A DNA stretch of 64,000 nucleotides from assembly GCA_001072465.1 (NCBI GenBank), contig JVKM01000061.1, positions 1 through 64,000 on the forward strand. The letters are read 5' to 3'. The notes under the pieces are model-generated. The model was not told where the DNA came from. It saw only the letters and a program-made list of their open reading frames with translations, and made no database searches. Within the stretch, counting starts at the first letter, position 1. Every line of letters begins with the position of its first letter. The stretch is from Xylanimonas cellulosilytica (lineage in GTDB: Bacteria > Actinomycetota > Actinomycetes > Actinomycetales > Actinomycetaceae). Shown piece after piece: positions 34,391-42,879 of the stretch. Position numbers and translations under genes: made by a program.

Positions 34391-34409
34391 ACCCCAATTC
34401 AGCGAAGAG

Positions 34410-34742
34410 TCAACGAGCGCGTGCCAGGCGCGCACGACGCGGCAGGAAGCGGCGCACGTCGAAGAAGCGAACGACCTGCATGATGCGGCGCGCGAGGCGG
34501 TCGCGCACGCGCCAGATCATGGTGCAGCCGACACCGATGAAGATGGCGTTCGTCAGGAAGGACGGCCACGCGCCGGTGGATGCACATGCGAGGGCCAGCA
34601 GAATGCAGCTGGAGACATTGAGAGAGTGGTAGCGCAGGGAGTCGGGAGCGAAGCGCTTGGAGGAGACCAGGTAGTAGGCGGCGATAGAGGCGCCCGCACC
34701 CAGCCAACCGAGAACCGGAATTACAAGAGATGAGATCGTCAT
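34410..34742 (-). CDS. CBU_0592-type small membrane protein
   Basis: A 110-residue membrane protein with three predicted helices: VIPVLGWLGAGASIAAYYLV, NVSSCILLALACASTGAW and FLTNAIFIGVGCTMIWRV, the helix boundaries being approximate. The order G-W-x-G-(A)-x-x-x-x-x-A-Y-x-L-V-S, then Y-x-x-x-N-(V)-x-(S), then P-(S)-x-x-x-N, fits the CBU_0592 family of uncharacterised proteins. The C-terminus is strongly basic (about ten Arg in the last 30 residues), predicting a cytosolic tail. It is divergent from the LysR gene, so that regulator might control it. Confidence 0.75.
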   Translation of the reverse strand: MTISSLVIPVLGWLGAGASIAAYYLVSSKRFAPDSLRYHSLNVSSCILLALACASTGAWPSFLTNAIFIGVGCTMIWRVRDRLARRIMQVVRFFDVRRFLPRRARLARAR

Positions 34743-34828
34743 GACTCATATGATGCACCTTCCGCTAGTCAAGCACAATTGAATGGTTCTATAGTTATCT
34801 TACAGTTTCACTTAACGAAGGAGTTCGC

Positions 34829-35746
34829 GTGGATATTGACCCCCGCCGCCTGCCTTTCCTTCTGTCCGTCGCGCGTGAAGGCGGCATCGTTGCCGCCGCC
34901 GACATCCTCATGGTCTCGCCCTCGGCAGTGTCCCAGCAGATCCAGAAACTTGAGGAGGAAGTCGGCCTCAAGCTCGTTGAGCGCACCACGTCCGGCGCGA
35001 TTCTCACCCCGGCCGGCACGATCGTCGCCGAGGCCGGCGAGCGCATCAACACCGACATCGAGGAAGCCCTCAAGGCGCTACGTCCCCTCACCGGACAGGT
35101 GACGGGAACGGTCACCATTGGGGCGTTCCTGACGATTTGCCGCTCCACCCTCATCCCCGCACTCCCCGACCTCGCGGACGCCCTGCCCGGCGTCGACCTG
35201 CGCATCGAGGAAACAGAAGAGACCCCGGGTATGGCCGCGCTGCGCACCGGCCAGTACGACATCCTCGTCATCGAACGAGACGAGGACCCGGGCCTGGCCC
35301 CTCGCGGATACACGGACGTCCCATTCCTCGACGAACCTTGGATGCTCGTCACCCCGGACTCTGCTCCCCCGATCGGCTCGATCGAAGACCTCGCGGACCT
35401 CACCTGGCTGCGCGTCAATCCGGGCACCAGCGGCGACCACGTCATGCGCCGTATTACGAAGGCCTTCCCGGACACGCGCTGGGCGCCTCACCTGTACACG
35501 ACCTACGAGGCCGCCCGCGCCCTCGTGCGCGCCCGCACGGGCTCCACGATCCTGCCGGCCATGGCACTCGCCGGGGCCCACACGGAGGGCATGCGCATCA
35601 CGCCGCTGCCGTCGCTGGGCACTCGCAAGATCCTGCTGCGCCACAAGAATCACGGATGGTCCGAGGCGTCAGGCCCGGCGCGCGTGGCCACATACTTGGC
35701 GGAGTGGAAGCGCCACAACGCCTCGTACTCGACGTCTAGCGACTGA
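34829..35746 (+). CDS. LysR-family transcriptional regulator
   Basis: A 305-residue LTTR. The N-terminal winged helix-turn-helix is PRRLPFLLSVAREGGIVAAA then DILMVSPSAVSQQIQKLEEE with VGLKLVERTTSGAILTPAG, the standard LysR opening, followed by a linker helix and a two-lobed effector-binding domain (about 95-300; GTVTIGAFLTICRSTLIPAL and YDILVIERDED). The start is GTG with AAGGAG 6 bases upstream. It is divergent from the CBU_0592-type gene across 86 bases, a typical LTTR layout, so autoregulation and control of that gene are plausible. Effector unknown. Confidence 0.9.
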   Translation: MDIDPRRLPFLLSVAREGGIVAAADILMVSPSAVSQQIQKLEEEVGLKLVERTTSGAILTPAGTIVAEAGERINTDIEEALKALRPLTGQVTGTVTIGAFLTICRSTLIPALPDLADALPGVDLRIEETEETPGMAALRTGQYDILVIERDEDPGLAPRGYTDVPFLDEPWMLVTPDSAPPIGSIEDLADLTWLRVNPGTSGDHVMRRITKAFPDTRWAPHLYTTYEAARALVRARTGSTILPAMALAGAHTEGMRITPLPSLGTRKILLRHKNHGWSEASGPARVATYLAEWKRHNASYSTSSD

Positions 35747-35788
35747 CCGAGGAACCGCCTCGCCTCACCCATGGGGGCGAGGGATGGC

Positions 35789-36586
35789 TCAGAGGCTGAC
35801 CTGCATCCCGGAGGTCGCGAAGTCGAGGGGACCAGACCAGGTCTGTCGCACTTCGGAGGCCACCCGATCGCGAGGTGTCCACGGCTGGATGTGGGTCGCG
35901 ATCATGCGGCCCACCCCGGCTCGCGTGGCAACCTCACCCGCGCGCACGCCATCCATGTGCATATCGGGCTCAGTCTCGTCGCTCGTGAAGCCAACCTCGC
36001 TGAGGAGCATATCAACGCCGCGCGCACCCTCGATGATCGTGTCGCACAAGTCGGTATCTCCCGTGTAGAACAGGGACACCATGCGCTCGGGATCCTCCTC
36101 GGAGGGCCCCTCGATGCGCAGGCCAAAGGCCTCGACCGGATGCAGGGCTCGGTAGGGGTGGATCGTCATGGGACCGACCTGGTAGGCCTCACCCAGCTGC
36201 ATGTGGGTAAAGGCGAATTCAACCTCGTACGCCTCGTCATCCGGGGCATCCTCGATCTGGCGCACGCGGCGCAAGGTCTCCGCAGGGCCGTACAGGGGCA
36301 GCGCAGATGCGGTCGCTCCGGGCCCCCACTTGCGGTACACCTGCAGGGAAATGATGTCGCCCATGTGGTCGGCGTGGCAGTGGGACAGCGCCAGGGCGTC
36401 GAGTTCGCTCGGGCACACGTGCGCCCACAGCGCACCGAAGGAACCGGGGCCCATGTCACACACGAGCGAGAACGTCCGCTCCTCCCCCGATCGCGGGTCC
36501 AGGCCTCGGGCCTGAACAAGGTAGGACGAGGCCGGCGACTCCGGGCCAGACATCGAACCGGTAGCGCCGATGACAGTCAGCTTCAC
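35789..36586 (-). CDS. MBL-fold metallo-hydrolase, Rv1339-like (probable cAMP phosphodiesterase type)
   Basis: A 265-residue metallo-beta-lactamase-fold protein. The metal site includes LSHCHADHMGDIISL (HxHxDH form, here H-C-H-A-D-H), FYTGDTDLCDTI (motif with bridging Asp) and ATHIQPWTPRD (late His). It opens MKLTVIGATGSMSGPESPAS then SYLVQ, the glycine-rich start of this RNase Z-like subgroup. Context is decisive: it follows murI in a pncB-clpS-DUF2017-murI group as does mycobacterial Rv1339, reported as an atypical cAMP phosphodiesterase. Direct activity here is inferred. GTG start overlaps the murI stop by 4 bases. Confidence 0.85.
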   Translation of the reverse strand: MKLTVIGATGSMSGPESPASSYLVQARGLDPRSGEERTFSLVCDMGPGSFGALWAHVCPSELDALALSHCHADHMGDIISLQVYRKWGPGATASALPLYGPAETLRRVRQIEDAPDDEAYEVEFAFTHMQLGEAYQVGPMTIHPYRALHPVEAFGLRIEGPSEEDPERMVSLFYTGDTDLCDTIIEGARGVDMLLSEVGFTSDETEPDMHMDGVRAGEVATRAGVGRMIATHIQPWTPRDRVASEVRQTWSGPLDFATSGMQVSL

Positions 36587-37413
36587 GCGATACCACCGCC
36601 GGTGTTCACGCGGGCAACGGAGCCCACCTCGGGGCCAAGGAAACGGCGCGCCAGGCGCGGGAACGCGTCGGAAGCGCCCGTGGCCAGGAACTGATGGTGC
36701 GGCCCCTCACCCGCGGGCCACGGGTCATGAAGGAGTCCGCGGTCCACAAGCTCGTTATAGGTGACGTTCGCAGTCGCCTCCGAGGAGGTCACGAGCGTGA
36801 CCCCCTCGCCCATAATGCGACCGATAACGCCGGTGAGCAGCGGGTAGTGCGTGCACCCCAGGATCAGCGTATCCACACCCGCTTCCTTCAGCGGCGTCAG
36901 ATACTCGCGCGCCACGGCCTCGATCTCCTCGCCCGTGGTCACCCCGGCCTCGACGAAGTCAACGAAAGCGGGGCAGGCCTGCTGGCTGACCGTCAGCCCT
37001 GGGACGGCTGCGAGCGCGCGCAGGTACGCCTCGGACTGGATGGTGGCCTTCGTACCGATGACGCCCACGTGGTGGTTACGCGTAGCGATGACGCTCTGGC
37101 GTGCCGCCGGGGTGATGACCTCGATGACGGGGATCCCGGCATCGATCCAGTAGCGTTCCCGAGCGTCCGCGAGCGCGGCGGCCGTCGCCGTGTTGCAGGC
37201 GATGACGAGAGCCTTCACGCCGCGCGAGGCCAGCTCGTCGAGGGCGGAGAGCGTCAGCGAGCGAACCTGCGCGATCGCGCGCGGGCCGTAAGGCGTGTGC
37301 TCGGTGTCGCCCAGGTAGATGATCTCTTCGTCGGGCAGTTTGTCGATGACTGCGCGCGCCACCGTCAGCCCACCTAGGCCCGAGTCGAAAATTCCGATCG
37401 GGGCGTTGTTCAT
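36583..37413 (-). CDS. murI: Glutamate racemase
   Basis: A 276-residue MurI that makes D-glutamate for peptidoglycan. Visible signatures: IGIFDSGLGGLTVARAV with the catalytic-site DSG, EEIIYLGDTEHTPYG, the first catalytic Cys in KALVIACNTATAAALADA and the second in LILGCTHYPLLTGVI. Length and termini are normal. It is translationally coupled to the downstream metallo-hydrolase and follows clpS and the DUF2017 gene on the same strand. Confidence 0.97.
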   Translation of the reverse strand: MNNAPIGIFDSGLGGLTVARAVIDKLPDEEIIYLGDTEHTPYGPRAIAQVRSLTLSALDELASRGVKALVIACNTATAAALADARERYWIDAGIPVIEVITPAARQSVIATRNHHVGVIGTKATIQSEAYLRALAAVPGLTVSQQACPAFVDFVEAGVTTGEEIEAVAREYLTPLKEAGVDTLILGCTHYPLLTGVIGRIMGEGVTLVTSSEATANVTYNELVDRGLLHDPWPAGEGPHHQFLATGASDAFPRLARRFLGPEVGSVARVNTGGGIA

Positions 37414-37429
37414 GTCTCGACCTTATGCG

Positions 37430-38002
37430 CTACTGAGGATTATTGACGGCTTCCAGGAGTGAGTCCTGCCACCATGTGATAAGCATATAGATGGCGGCGA
37501 CGGTTTGCGAGCGCTCCCCCGTCGGCTCACTGAGCGCCAATTCTTCGATGCGCTGCGCGTCTTGTTGATCCGATAGGCCCAGCTCACCGGCTAAGCCGAG
37601 CCTAATGTCATTGAGAGCACCCAGCCAGGACCACACGGCCTCGGGCTGGATCCTCAGGGTGTCGCTCTCACCGTGGATGATGTGGTCAAGATCGCCGACG
37701 ATGGCACGCAAACGGACGGACTTATCCGTCCGCAGAGAATCCTCGGTCAGGGCTCGCAGGCGGCCAGCATCTTCGTCATCCTCGCTCATCGAGGGCAGCA
37801 GCATACGCAGGGTACGTTCGCGGGGTTCGTCTCGGCGATGTTCGGTCTCCGTAGCGGCATTCACCATGGACGAGGTCGCGGCGTACTCACCGGGATCGTC
37901 CAAGACGACGAGAACCTCCGTGGCCAGCTGACGCAGGAGGAGCGCCTCGCCGTCGCTCATCGACGACGCGTAGACACCGTCTCGAAGAGCGAAGCCTTCC
38001 AT
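37430..38002 (-). CDS. DUF2017 protein
   Basis: A 190-residue cytosolic protein of the DUF2017 family, found in Actinobacteria next to clpS. It opens MEGFALRDGVYASSMSDGEA, has DSLRTDKSVRLRAIVGDLDH and AVWSWLGALNDIRLGLAGEL, a conserved W-L-x-x-(L)-N-D-x-R-L-x-L-(A/G) block, and ends TVAAIYMLITWWQDSLLEAV. Role unknown; its fixed position after clpS suggests a link to ClpS-mediated N-degron proteolysis, which is inference. Four bases separate it from clpS. Confidence 0.9.
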   Translation of the reverse strand: MEGFALRDGVYASSMSDGEALLLRQLATEVLVVLDDPGEYAATSSMVNAATETEHRRDEPRERTLRMLLPSMSEDDEDAGRLRALTEDSLRTDKSVRLRAIVGDLDHIIHGESDTLRIQPEAVWSWLGALNDIRLGLAGELGLSDQQDAQRIEELALSEPTGERSQTVAAIYMLITWWQDSLLEAVNNPQ

Positions 38003-38006
38003 ATCC

Positions 38007-38294
38007 TCAGTCCCGATCCTCTTCGATGGTGGCGCGCAGACCGTAGGAGTGCATGGCCATGACGTCCGCTTCGATACGTTCGCGCACGCCCGTGGAGACG
38101 GTGGCGCGCCCGCGCGTATGAACGGCCATCATAAGCTCCTCAGCACGAGCGGTGGAATAGCCGAAATACTGGCGAAAAACAGCGCTCACGTAGCTCATGA
38201 GGTTGACAGGATCGTCCCACACGACGGCACGCCAACGCGGCACCGCGGTGGGTGCCTCTTGCGTGCGGGACGCGGGTTGGAAGATCGTAGTCAT
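38007..38294 (-). CDS. clpS: ATP-dependent Clp protease adaptor ClpS
   Basis: A 95-residue ClpS adaptor that delivers N-degron substrates to ClpC/ClpA. The fold is complete: a 20-residue flexible N-tail, then WRAVVWDDPVNLMSYVSAVF (the DDPVN-type N-degron pocket), FGYSTARAEELMMAVHTRGR and the terminal AMHSYGLRATIEEDR. It is first in the clpS-DUF2017-murI-metallo-hydrolase operon and divergent from pncB across 81 bases, which must hold both promoters. Confidence 0.96.
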   Translation of the reverse strand: MTTIFQPASRTQEAPTAVPRWRAVVWDDPVNLMSYVSAVFRQYFGYSTARAEELMMAVHTRGRATVSTGVRERIEADVMAMHSYGLRATIEEDRD

Positions 38295-38375
38295 ACATCA
38301 ACACTAAGACGTATTTGTGTACCAGGGAAGGAAATTCGCACCCCGGTGACACGCTTCTCAGGGTAGGCTCACACT

Positions 38376-39719
38376 ATGCCTGCATCGACATCTACTTCAT
38401 TGCTAACTGATATGTACGAGCTCACGATGCTCGACGCCGCCCTGAAGGATGGCACCGCGCATCGTCGCTGCACGTTCGAGCTGTTTGGGCGCCGTCTGCC
38501 CGCCACGCGCCGCTTCGGCGTAGTCGCCGGCACCGGTCGTATTCTCGAGGCCCTGGAACGCTTCGAGTTCGACGCGGAGCAGATCGATTGGTTGAAAGAC
38601 CAGGGGATCATCTCCGATGAGGCCGCCCAGTTCCTGGCCTCCTGGCGCTTCACGGGCGACATCTGGGGTTACGCCGAGGGCGAGTGCTACTTCCCCGGCT
38701 CTCCCCTGCTGACCGTCGAGGGCACGTTCGCGGACTGTACGCTCCTGGAGACGCTGCTCCTGTCGATCCTCAACCACGACTGCGCCGTGGCTTCGGCCGC
38801 GTCGCGTATGACGATCGCCGCCCACGGTCGCCCCTGTATGGACATGGGTGCTCGCCGCGCCCATGAGCGCGCGGCAGTCTCCGCCGCCCGCGCCGCCATC
38901 ATCGGCGGTTTCCAGGGCACCTCCGACCTCGAGGCTGCCAAGCGCTACGGGATCCGCTGCATCGGCACGGCCGCCCACGCGTTTACGCTCCTGCACGACA
39001 GCGAACGCGACGCCTTCGACTCTCAGGTCGCCAAGCTGGGCGCGGGCACGACCCTGCTCGTTGACACCTACGACATTAGGCAGGGCGTCATCAACGCGGT
39101 CGAGGCCGCGCGCGCTGCCGGCGGCGAGCTGGGCGCGGTGCGCCTGGACTCCGGCGACCTCGTCGCTGAAGCGTTCAAGGTGCGCGGCCAGCTCGACGCG
39201 ATGGGCGCGACCACCACGAAGATCACGGTGACCTCCGACCTGGACGAGTACGCGATCGCCGCCCTGGGCGCGGCCCCCGTAGACTCCTACGGCGTGGGCA
39301 CCAAGCTCGTGACGGGCTCGGGCGTCCCGACGGCCGCCCTGGTCTACAAGGTCGTCCAGCGCGAGGATAGCAACGGCCAGATCGTGTCTGTGGCCAAGAA
39401 GGCCGAGTCGAAGTCCACGGTCGGCGGACGCAAGGTTGCCGGCCGCGTCATGGGCGAGGACGGCTACGCGACCGAGGAGCTCCTGCTCGTCGGCACGTCC
39501 TTCGAGGAGGGCCAGGCTCTGCTAGCCGAGCGCGGCGCCCGCCCGCTGCAGGTCCAGCTGGTCCGCGGCGGCCAGATCGACGCCGAAGCCTGGGGCCCCG
39601 AGGCGCTGTCCCGCGCCCAGGAACGCCACCTGCGCGCCCGCAACGAGCTGCCCTACCAGGCGTGGCGTCTGTCCGAGGGCGAGGTCGCAATCCCGACGCG
39701 CTACGAGCAGGTCGACTGA
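38376..39719 (+). CDS. pncB: Nicotinate phosphoribosyltransferase
   Basis: A 447-residue NAPRTase of NAD salvage. Family blocks: LLTDMYELTMLDAALKDGTA at the start, RRCTFELFGRRLPATRRFG, FPGSPLLTVEG, MGARRAHERAAVSAARAAII (conserved His/Arg region), GTAAHAFTLL, GAVRLDSGDLVAEAFKVR near residue 265 and VTSDLDEYAI, then DSYGVGTKLVTGSGVP, which binds the PRPP phosphates. Monocistronic, ending at a perfect convergent hairpin. Divergent from clpS, as in mycobacteria. Confidence 0.96.
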   Translation: MPASTSTSLLTDMYELTMLDAALKDGTAHRRCTFELFGRRLPATRRFGVVAGTGRILEALERFEFDAEQIDWLKDQGIISDEAAQFLASWRFTGDIWGYAEGECYFPGSPLLTVEGTFADCTLLETLLLSILNHDCAVASAASRMTIAAHGRPCMDMGARRAHERAAVSAARAAIIGGFQGTSDLEAAKRYGIRCIGTAAHAFTLLHDSERDAFDSQVAKLGAGTTLLVDTYDIRQGVINAVEAARAAGGELGAVRLDSGDLVAEAFKVRGQLDAMGATTTKITVTSDLDEYAIAALGAAPVDSYGVGTKLVTGSGVPTAALVYKVVQREDSNGQIVSVAKKAESKSTVGGRKVAGRVMGEDGYATEELLLVGTSFEEGQALLAERGARPLQVQLVRGGQIDAEAWGPEALSRAQERHLRARNELPYQAWRLSEGEVAIPTRYEQVD

Positions 39720-39740
39720 CCCTCACCTCTCACTGATCGA

Positions 39741-39783
39741 AGCCCCGGCCTCGTCCTTCGCTCGGAGGGACGAGGCCGGGGCT
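39741..39783. terminator. Perfect 16-bp convergent hairpin, ACGAGGCCGGGGC family
   Basis: AGCCCCGGCCTCGTCC (39741-39756) and GGACGAGGCCGGGGCT (39768-39783), between pncB and the helicase gene. Confidence 0.85.
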
Positions 39784-39824
39784 CGTTATGCATCAGGGCG
39801 CGGACAGCGCTACGGGAGTGCGCG

Positions 39825-41567
39825 TCAGTGGCGGCCGACGAACCACTCGCGCAGCAGGGCGATACGCGCCTCGATCTGCTCGGTCGTAGCCTGGGCGACC
39901 TCGGGGCCACCGCAGCGCGAACGCAGGCGCGAGTGAATGGTCGCGTGGGTCTCGCCGGAGCGGCGCGACCACGTGGAGACCAGGTGCTGAAGCTCCTTGC
40001 GCTTGGCGGCACGCAGCTTGTGGGCGGGGATTCCGGCGTTTTCTTCACGCATCTTCTGCGCGGCGCGGGTCTTCTTCTGCGCGGCAACCTGGTCGGCCTG
40101 GCGGGCACGCAGCAGAGTCGTCACCTGATCGGCATCCAGCAGGCCGGGAATACCCAGGTATTCCTGTTCTTCCTCGGAGCCGACCTCTGCACCCGCGCCC
40201 CATGCGGCTCCATCGAAGAGGACGCCGTCGAACTCGGCGTCCGCGCCCAGGACCTCGAACTGGGAGAGCAGGTCGGAAGAAGCTTTCTCCTCGCGGTTCG
40301 CGGCCGCGACAAGGGCGTCCTCGGGATTCCACATGTCGTCTTCGCTGGCCTCGTCACGCTTGGGGCGATCCAATGCATGGTCGCGCTCAACCTCCATGCC
40401 GCCGGCGAGGGTCAGCAGGGGCACGACGGAGGGGATGAAGACGGTGGCCGTCTCGCCACGACGACGGGCTCGCACGTAGCGTCCGATGGCCTGAGCGAAG
40501 AACAGCGGCGTGGAGGCGTTGGTCGCGTAGACGCCGACCGCGAGGCGGGGCACGTCGACGCCCTCGGACACCATGCGCACGGCGACCATCCACTTGTCGG
40601 TGGAGTCGGCGAACTCGGAGATGCGGTCGGAGGCATCCGCGTCGTCGGACAGGACGATCGTGGGGGCCTTGCCGGTGATCAGGCGCAGGTGGCGGGCGTA
40701 GGCGCGGGCGTGCTCCTGATTGGATGCGATGACGAGGCCGCCCGCGTCGGGCACGGCGCGGCGCACCTCTTCGAGGCGCATATCGGCGGCGCGCAGGACA
40801 GCGGGAATCCACTCGCCCTTCGGGTCCAGCGCGGTGCGCCAGGCCTGCTTCATCATGTCCTTGGTGAGGGGCTCACCCAGGCGGGCGCTCACTTCGTCAC
40901 CGGCGCTGGTACGCCAGGCCATCTGCCCCGAGTAGGACATGAACAGGACGGGACGAACGACGCCGTCCTTGAGGGCGTCGCCGTAGCCGTAGGTGTAGTC
41001 GGCGCGCGAGCGTCGGATGCCCTCCTCGTCCTCCTCGTAGGTGACGAAGGGGATCGGAGAGGTGTCGGAGCGGAAGGGCGTACCCGTCAGCGCCAGGCGA
41101 CGCGTCGCGTCCGTGAAGGCCTCACGCACGCCATCGCCCCACGACAGGGAGTCGCCGGCGTGATGGATCTCGTCGAGGATGACGAGGGTACGGTAGGCGC
41201 GGGTGCGCGCCGCGTGAACGGCCGGGTTGGAGCCAATCTGCGCGTAGGTGACGGCCACGCCGTCGAAGTGCGAGCCGGCAACGCCCTGCGAGTTCGTAAA
41301 GTCTGGGTCGATGTGGATACCGAAGCGCGCCGCGCTCGAGGCCCACTGTCCCTTGAGGTGCTCGGTCGGGCACACGACGGTGAGCTTGTCGACGATGCCG
41401 CGGGCGATCAGTTCTGTCGCGAGCGTCAGGGCGAATGTCGTCTTACCTGCGCCCGGCGTTGCAACCGCCAGGAAGTCGCGCGGGGAGGCCGCCATGTAGC
41501 GATCCAGGGCAGCGGCCTGCCAGGCGCGCAGCCTGCCAACGGGTGCGCGCCGGGTCGTCTCGCTCAC
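39825..41567 (-). CDS. SF2 DEAD/DEAH-box helicase (actinobacterial, DUF3039-linked)
   Basis: A 580-residue superfamily 2 helicase. Motif order: RLRAWQAAALDRYMA (Q-like), Walker A ATPGAGKTTFALTLATEL, Ia VVCPTEHLKGQW, Ib, motif II LVILDEIHHAGD, motif III ALTGTPFRSD, then the second RecA domain with LVIASNQEHARAYARHL, MVSEGVDVPRLAVGVYATN (motif V) and QAIGRYVRARRRGE (motif VI). The acidic segment after residue 400 and the Arg/Lys-rich C-terminus lack known domains. The layout resembles XPB/RadD-type helicases; biological role unknown. The GTG start overlaps the DUF3039 stop, so the two are coupled. Confidence 0.88.
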   Translation of the reverse strand: MSETTRRAPVGRLRAWQAAALDRYMAASPRDFLAVATPGAGKTTFALTLATELIARGIVDKLTVVCPTEHLKGQWASSAARFGIHIDPDFTNSQGVAGSHFDGVAVTYAQIGSNPAVHAARTRAYRTLVILDEIHHAGDSLSWGDGVREAFTDATRRLALTGTPFRSDTSPIPFVTYEEDEEGIRRSRADYTYGYGDALKDGVVRPVLFMSYSGQMAWRTSAGDEVSARLGEPLTKDMMKQAWRTALDPKGEWIPAVLRAADMRLEEVRRAVPDAGGLVIASNQEHARAYARHLRLITGKAPTIVLSDDADASDRISEFADSTDKWMVAVRMVSEGVDVPRLAVGVYATNASTPLFFAQAIGRYVRARRRGETATVFIPSVVPLLTLAGGMEVERDHALDRPKRDEASEDDMWNPEDALVAAANREEKASSDLLSQFEVLGADAEFDGVLFDGAAWGAGAEVGSEEEQEYLGIPGLLDADQVTTLLRARQADQVAAQKKTRAAQKMREENAGIPAHKLRAAKRKELQHLVSTWSRRSGETHATIHSRLRSRCGGPEVAQATTEQIEARIALLREWFVGRH

Positions 41568-41905
41568 TTGTCGGAGCCCTTTCCGCCGTCGGAGAAGGGC
41601 CAGTTACGCCCGTTCTTTCCCATCGAGTCGCGCAGCTCCTTGCAGGTGGGGCACACCGGGTACTGCGAGGCATCGCGGGTGGGGATCCACACCTTGCCGC
41701 ACAGGGCGACGACGGGCTGTCCCGTCACCATGGACGAGTTCGCCTTGTCCTTGCGCACGAAGTGGGCGAAGCGGTCGCCGTCCCCGCCGGTGCGCTCCTT
41801 GCGGGTCTCGGTACGCTCCAGCAGACCGGTCGAGGACGCGGTGGAGGGACCGGAGGGCGCGGAGGGGCCGGTGGGTTCGTCGAGGGCATTACGCATGGGG
41901 TCCAT
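41564..41905 (-). CDS. DUF3039 protein
   Basis: A 113-residue actinobacterial DUF3039 protein. After a 30-residue Ser/Pro-rich leader comes the conserved block GDRFAHFVRKDKANSSMVTG, PVVALCGKVWIPTRD and YPVCPTCKELRDSM. The single Cys of ALCGKVW with the CPTC pair would make a three- or four-ligand zinc site. It is always or often found just upstream of this helicase, which suggests a shared nucleic-acid role. ATG at 41905 is used; ATG 41896 is possible. Confidence 0.85.
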   Translation of the reverse strand: MDPMRNALDEPTGPSAPSGPSTASSTGLLERTETRKERTGGDGDRFAHFVRKDKANSSMVTGQPVVALCGKVWIPTRDASQYPVCPTCKELRDSMGKNGRNWPFSDGGKGSDK

Positions 41906-41978
41906 TGTACGTGCCTGAGGGTCCTTCCAACGGGTGGCACGCGTGCGCCGGGAGCGAAGAAGCGACGCTCACAATAAG

Positions 41979-42008
41979 GCCCCGGCCTCGCATTGACGAG
42001 GCCGGGGC
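41979..42008 (-). terminator. Perfect 12-bp hairpin after nagB, ACGAGGCCGGGGC family
   Basis: GCCCCGGCCTCG (41979-41990) and CGAGGCCGGGGC (41997-42008), six-base loop, 23 bases past the nagB stop; ends the ROK-M81-kinase-cutC-nagB operon. Confidence 0.8.
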
Positions 42009-42030
42009 GAAGTCGGGTGGGGAACCTATC

Positions 42031-42804
42031 TCACAGGTGTTCCTTCTCCCAGACCTCCTTGTAGAAGTCTGCGAGCTCGAGCTTGGAGGCCGCGGCCTCG
42101 TCGAGGAGCACGGTGACGTCGGGGTGGTGCTGGAGGATGGACGCGGGCCAGCGCTGGGTGACGCCGCCCTCGATCATGGCCTTGACCGCGTCGGCCTTGC
42201 CTTCACCCGTGGCGATGAAGATGTGGGCGCGCGAGTCCATGATCGTGCCCAGGCCCTGGGTCACGCAGTGCGTGGGGACCTGGTCGATGTCGCCATCGAA
42301 GAATCGGGCGTTGTCGCGGCGGGTCTGCTCGGTCAGGACACCCACGTGGGTGCGCGACGCGAGGGTGCCACCGGGCTCGTTGAAGCCGATGTGGCCGTCA
42401 GAGCCGATGCCGAGGACCTGGATGTCGATGCCGCCGTCGGCCTTGATGGCCTCGTCGTAGGCGGCAGCGCCGGCCTCGAGGTCATCGCACCAGCCGTCGG
42501 GGCCGTGTGCCGCACCCTCGGGCATGTCGACGAGGTCGACGAGGTTGCGGTGGATGAAGTTCGCGTAACCCTCGTAGTGGTCGCGGGGCAGGCCCACGTA
42601 CTCGTCGAGGTTGTAGGAACGAACCTGGGCAAAGGAGATCTGACCGGCCTCGTAGCGGCGCACGAGCTCTGCGTAGAGCTTCAGCGGCGAGGAGCCGGTG
42701 GCCAGGCCGAGCACAAAGTTCGGCTTAGCGCGGTACACCTCGAGGATGCGGTCCGCTGCGAGGGATGCGATCTGATCTTCGTCGTTGAAAATTCCAATTC
42801 TCAT
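42031..42804 (-). CDS. nagB: Glucosamine-6-phosphate deaminase
   Basis: A 257-residue NagB that converts GlcN6P to fructose-6-phosphate and ammonia. Blocks: MRIGIFNDEDQIASLAADRI, FVLGLATGSSPLKLYAELVR, VRSYNLDEYVGLPRDHYEGY (catalytic Asp), IQVLGIGSDGHIGFNEPG (catalytic Asp/His/Glu region) and IFIATGEGKADAVKAMIEGG. The ATG at 42804 is preferred over 42849 as homologues start there and TAAGGTT lies 6 bases upstream. It is 75 bases downstream of cutC with a palindrome (42831-42847) in the gap, so it may be both read through from the operon and separately controlled. No nagA is in the window, so its GlcN6P must come from another source. Confidence 0.95.
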   Translation of the reverse strand: MRIGIFNDEDQIASLAADRILEVYRAKPNFVLGLATGSSPLKLYAELVRRYEAGQISFAQVRSYNLDEYVGLPRDHYEGYANFIHRNLVDLVDMPEGAAHGPDGWCDDLEAGAAAYDEAIKADGGIDIQVLGIGSDGHIGFNEPGGTLASRTHVGVLTEQTRRDNARFFDGDIDQVPTHCVTQGLGTIMDSRAHIFIATGEGKADAVKAMIEGGVTQRWPASILQHHPDVTVLLDEAAASKLELADFYKEVWEKEHL

Positions 42805-42830
42805 GTGTTTAACCTTACACTGCTGACGTC

Positions 42831-42847
42831 GATTTGTCAGACGAATC
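42831..42847 (-). promoter_or_regulatory. 17-bp palindrome, putative ROK-regulator operator upstream of nagB
   Basis: On the minus strand GATTCGTC-T-GACAAATC, arms matching at 7 of 8 positions, with core GTCTGAC. It is 27 bases before the nagB start. The same core is the centre of a 25-bp palindrome (47170-47194) between the divergent operons. Confidence 0.5.
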
Positions 42848-42879
42848 AATGAAGATTTTTTGAAAACGTGTGATCTGGG

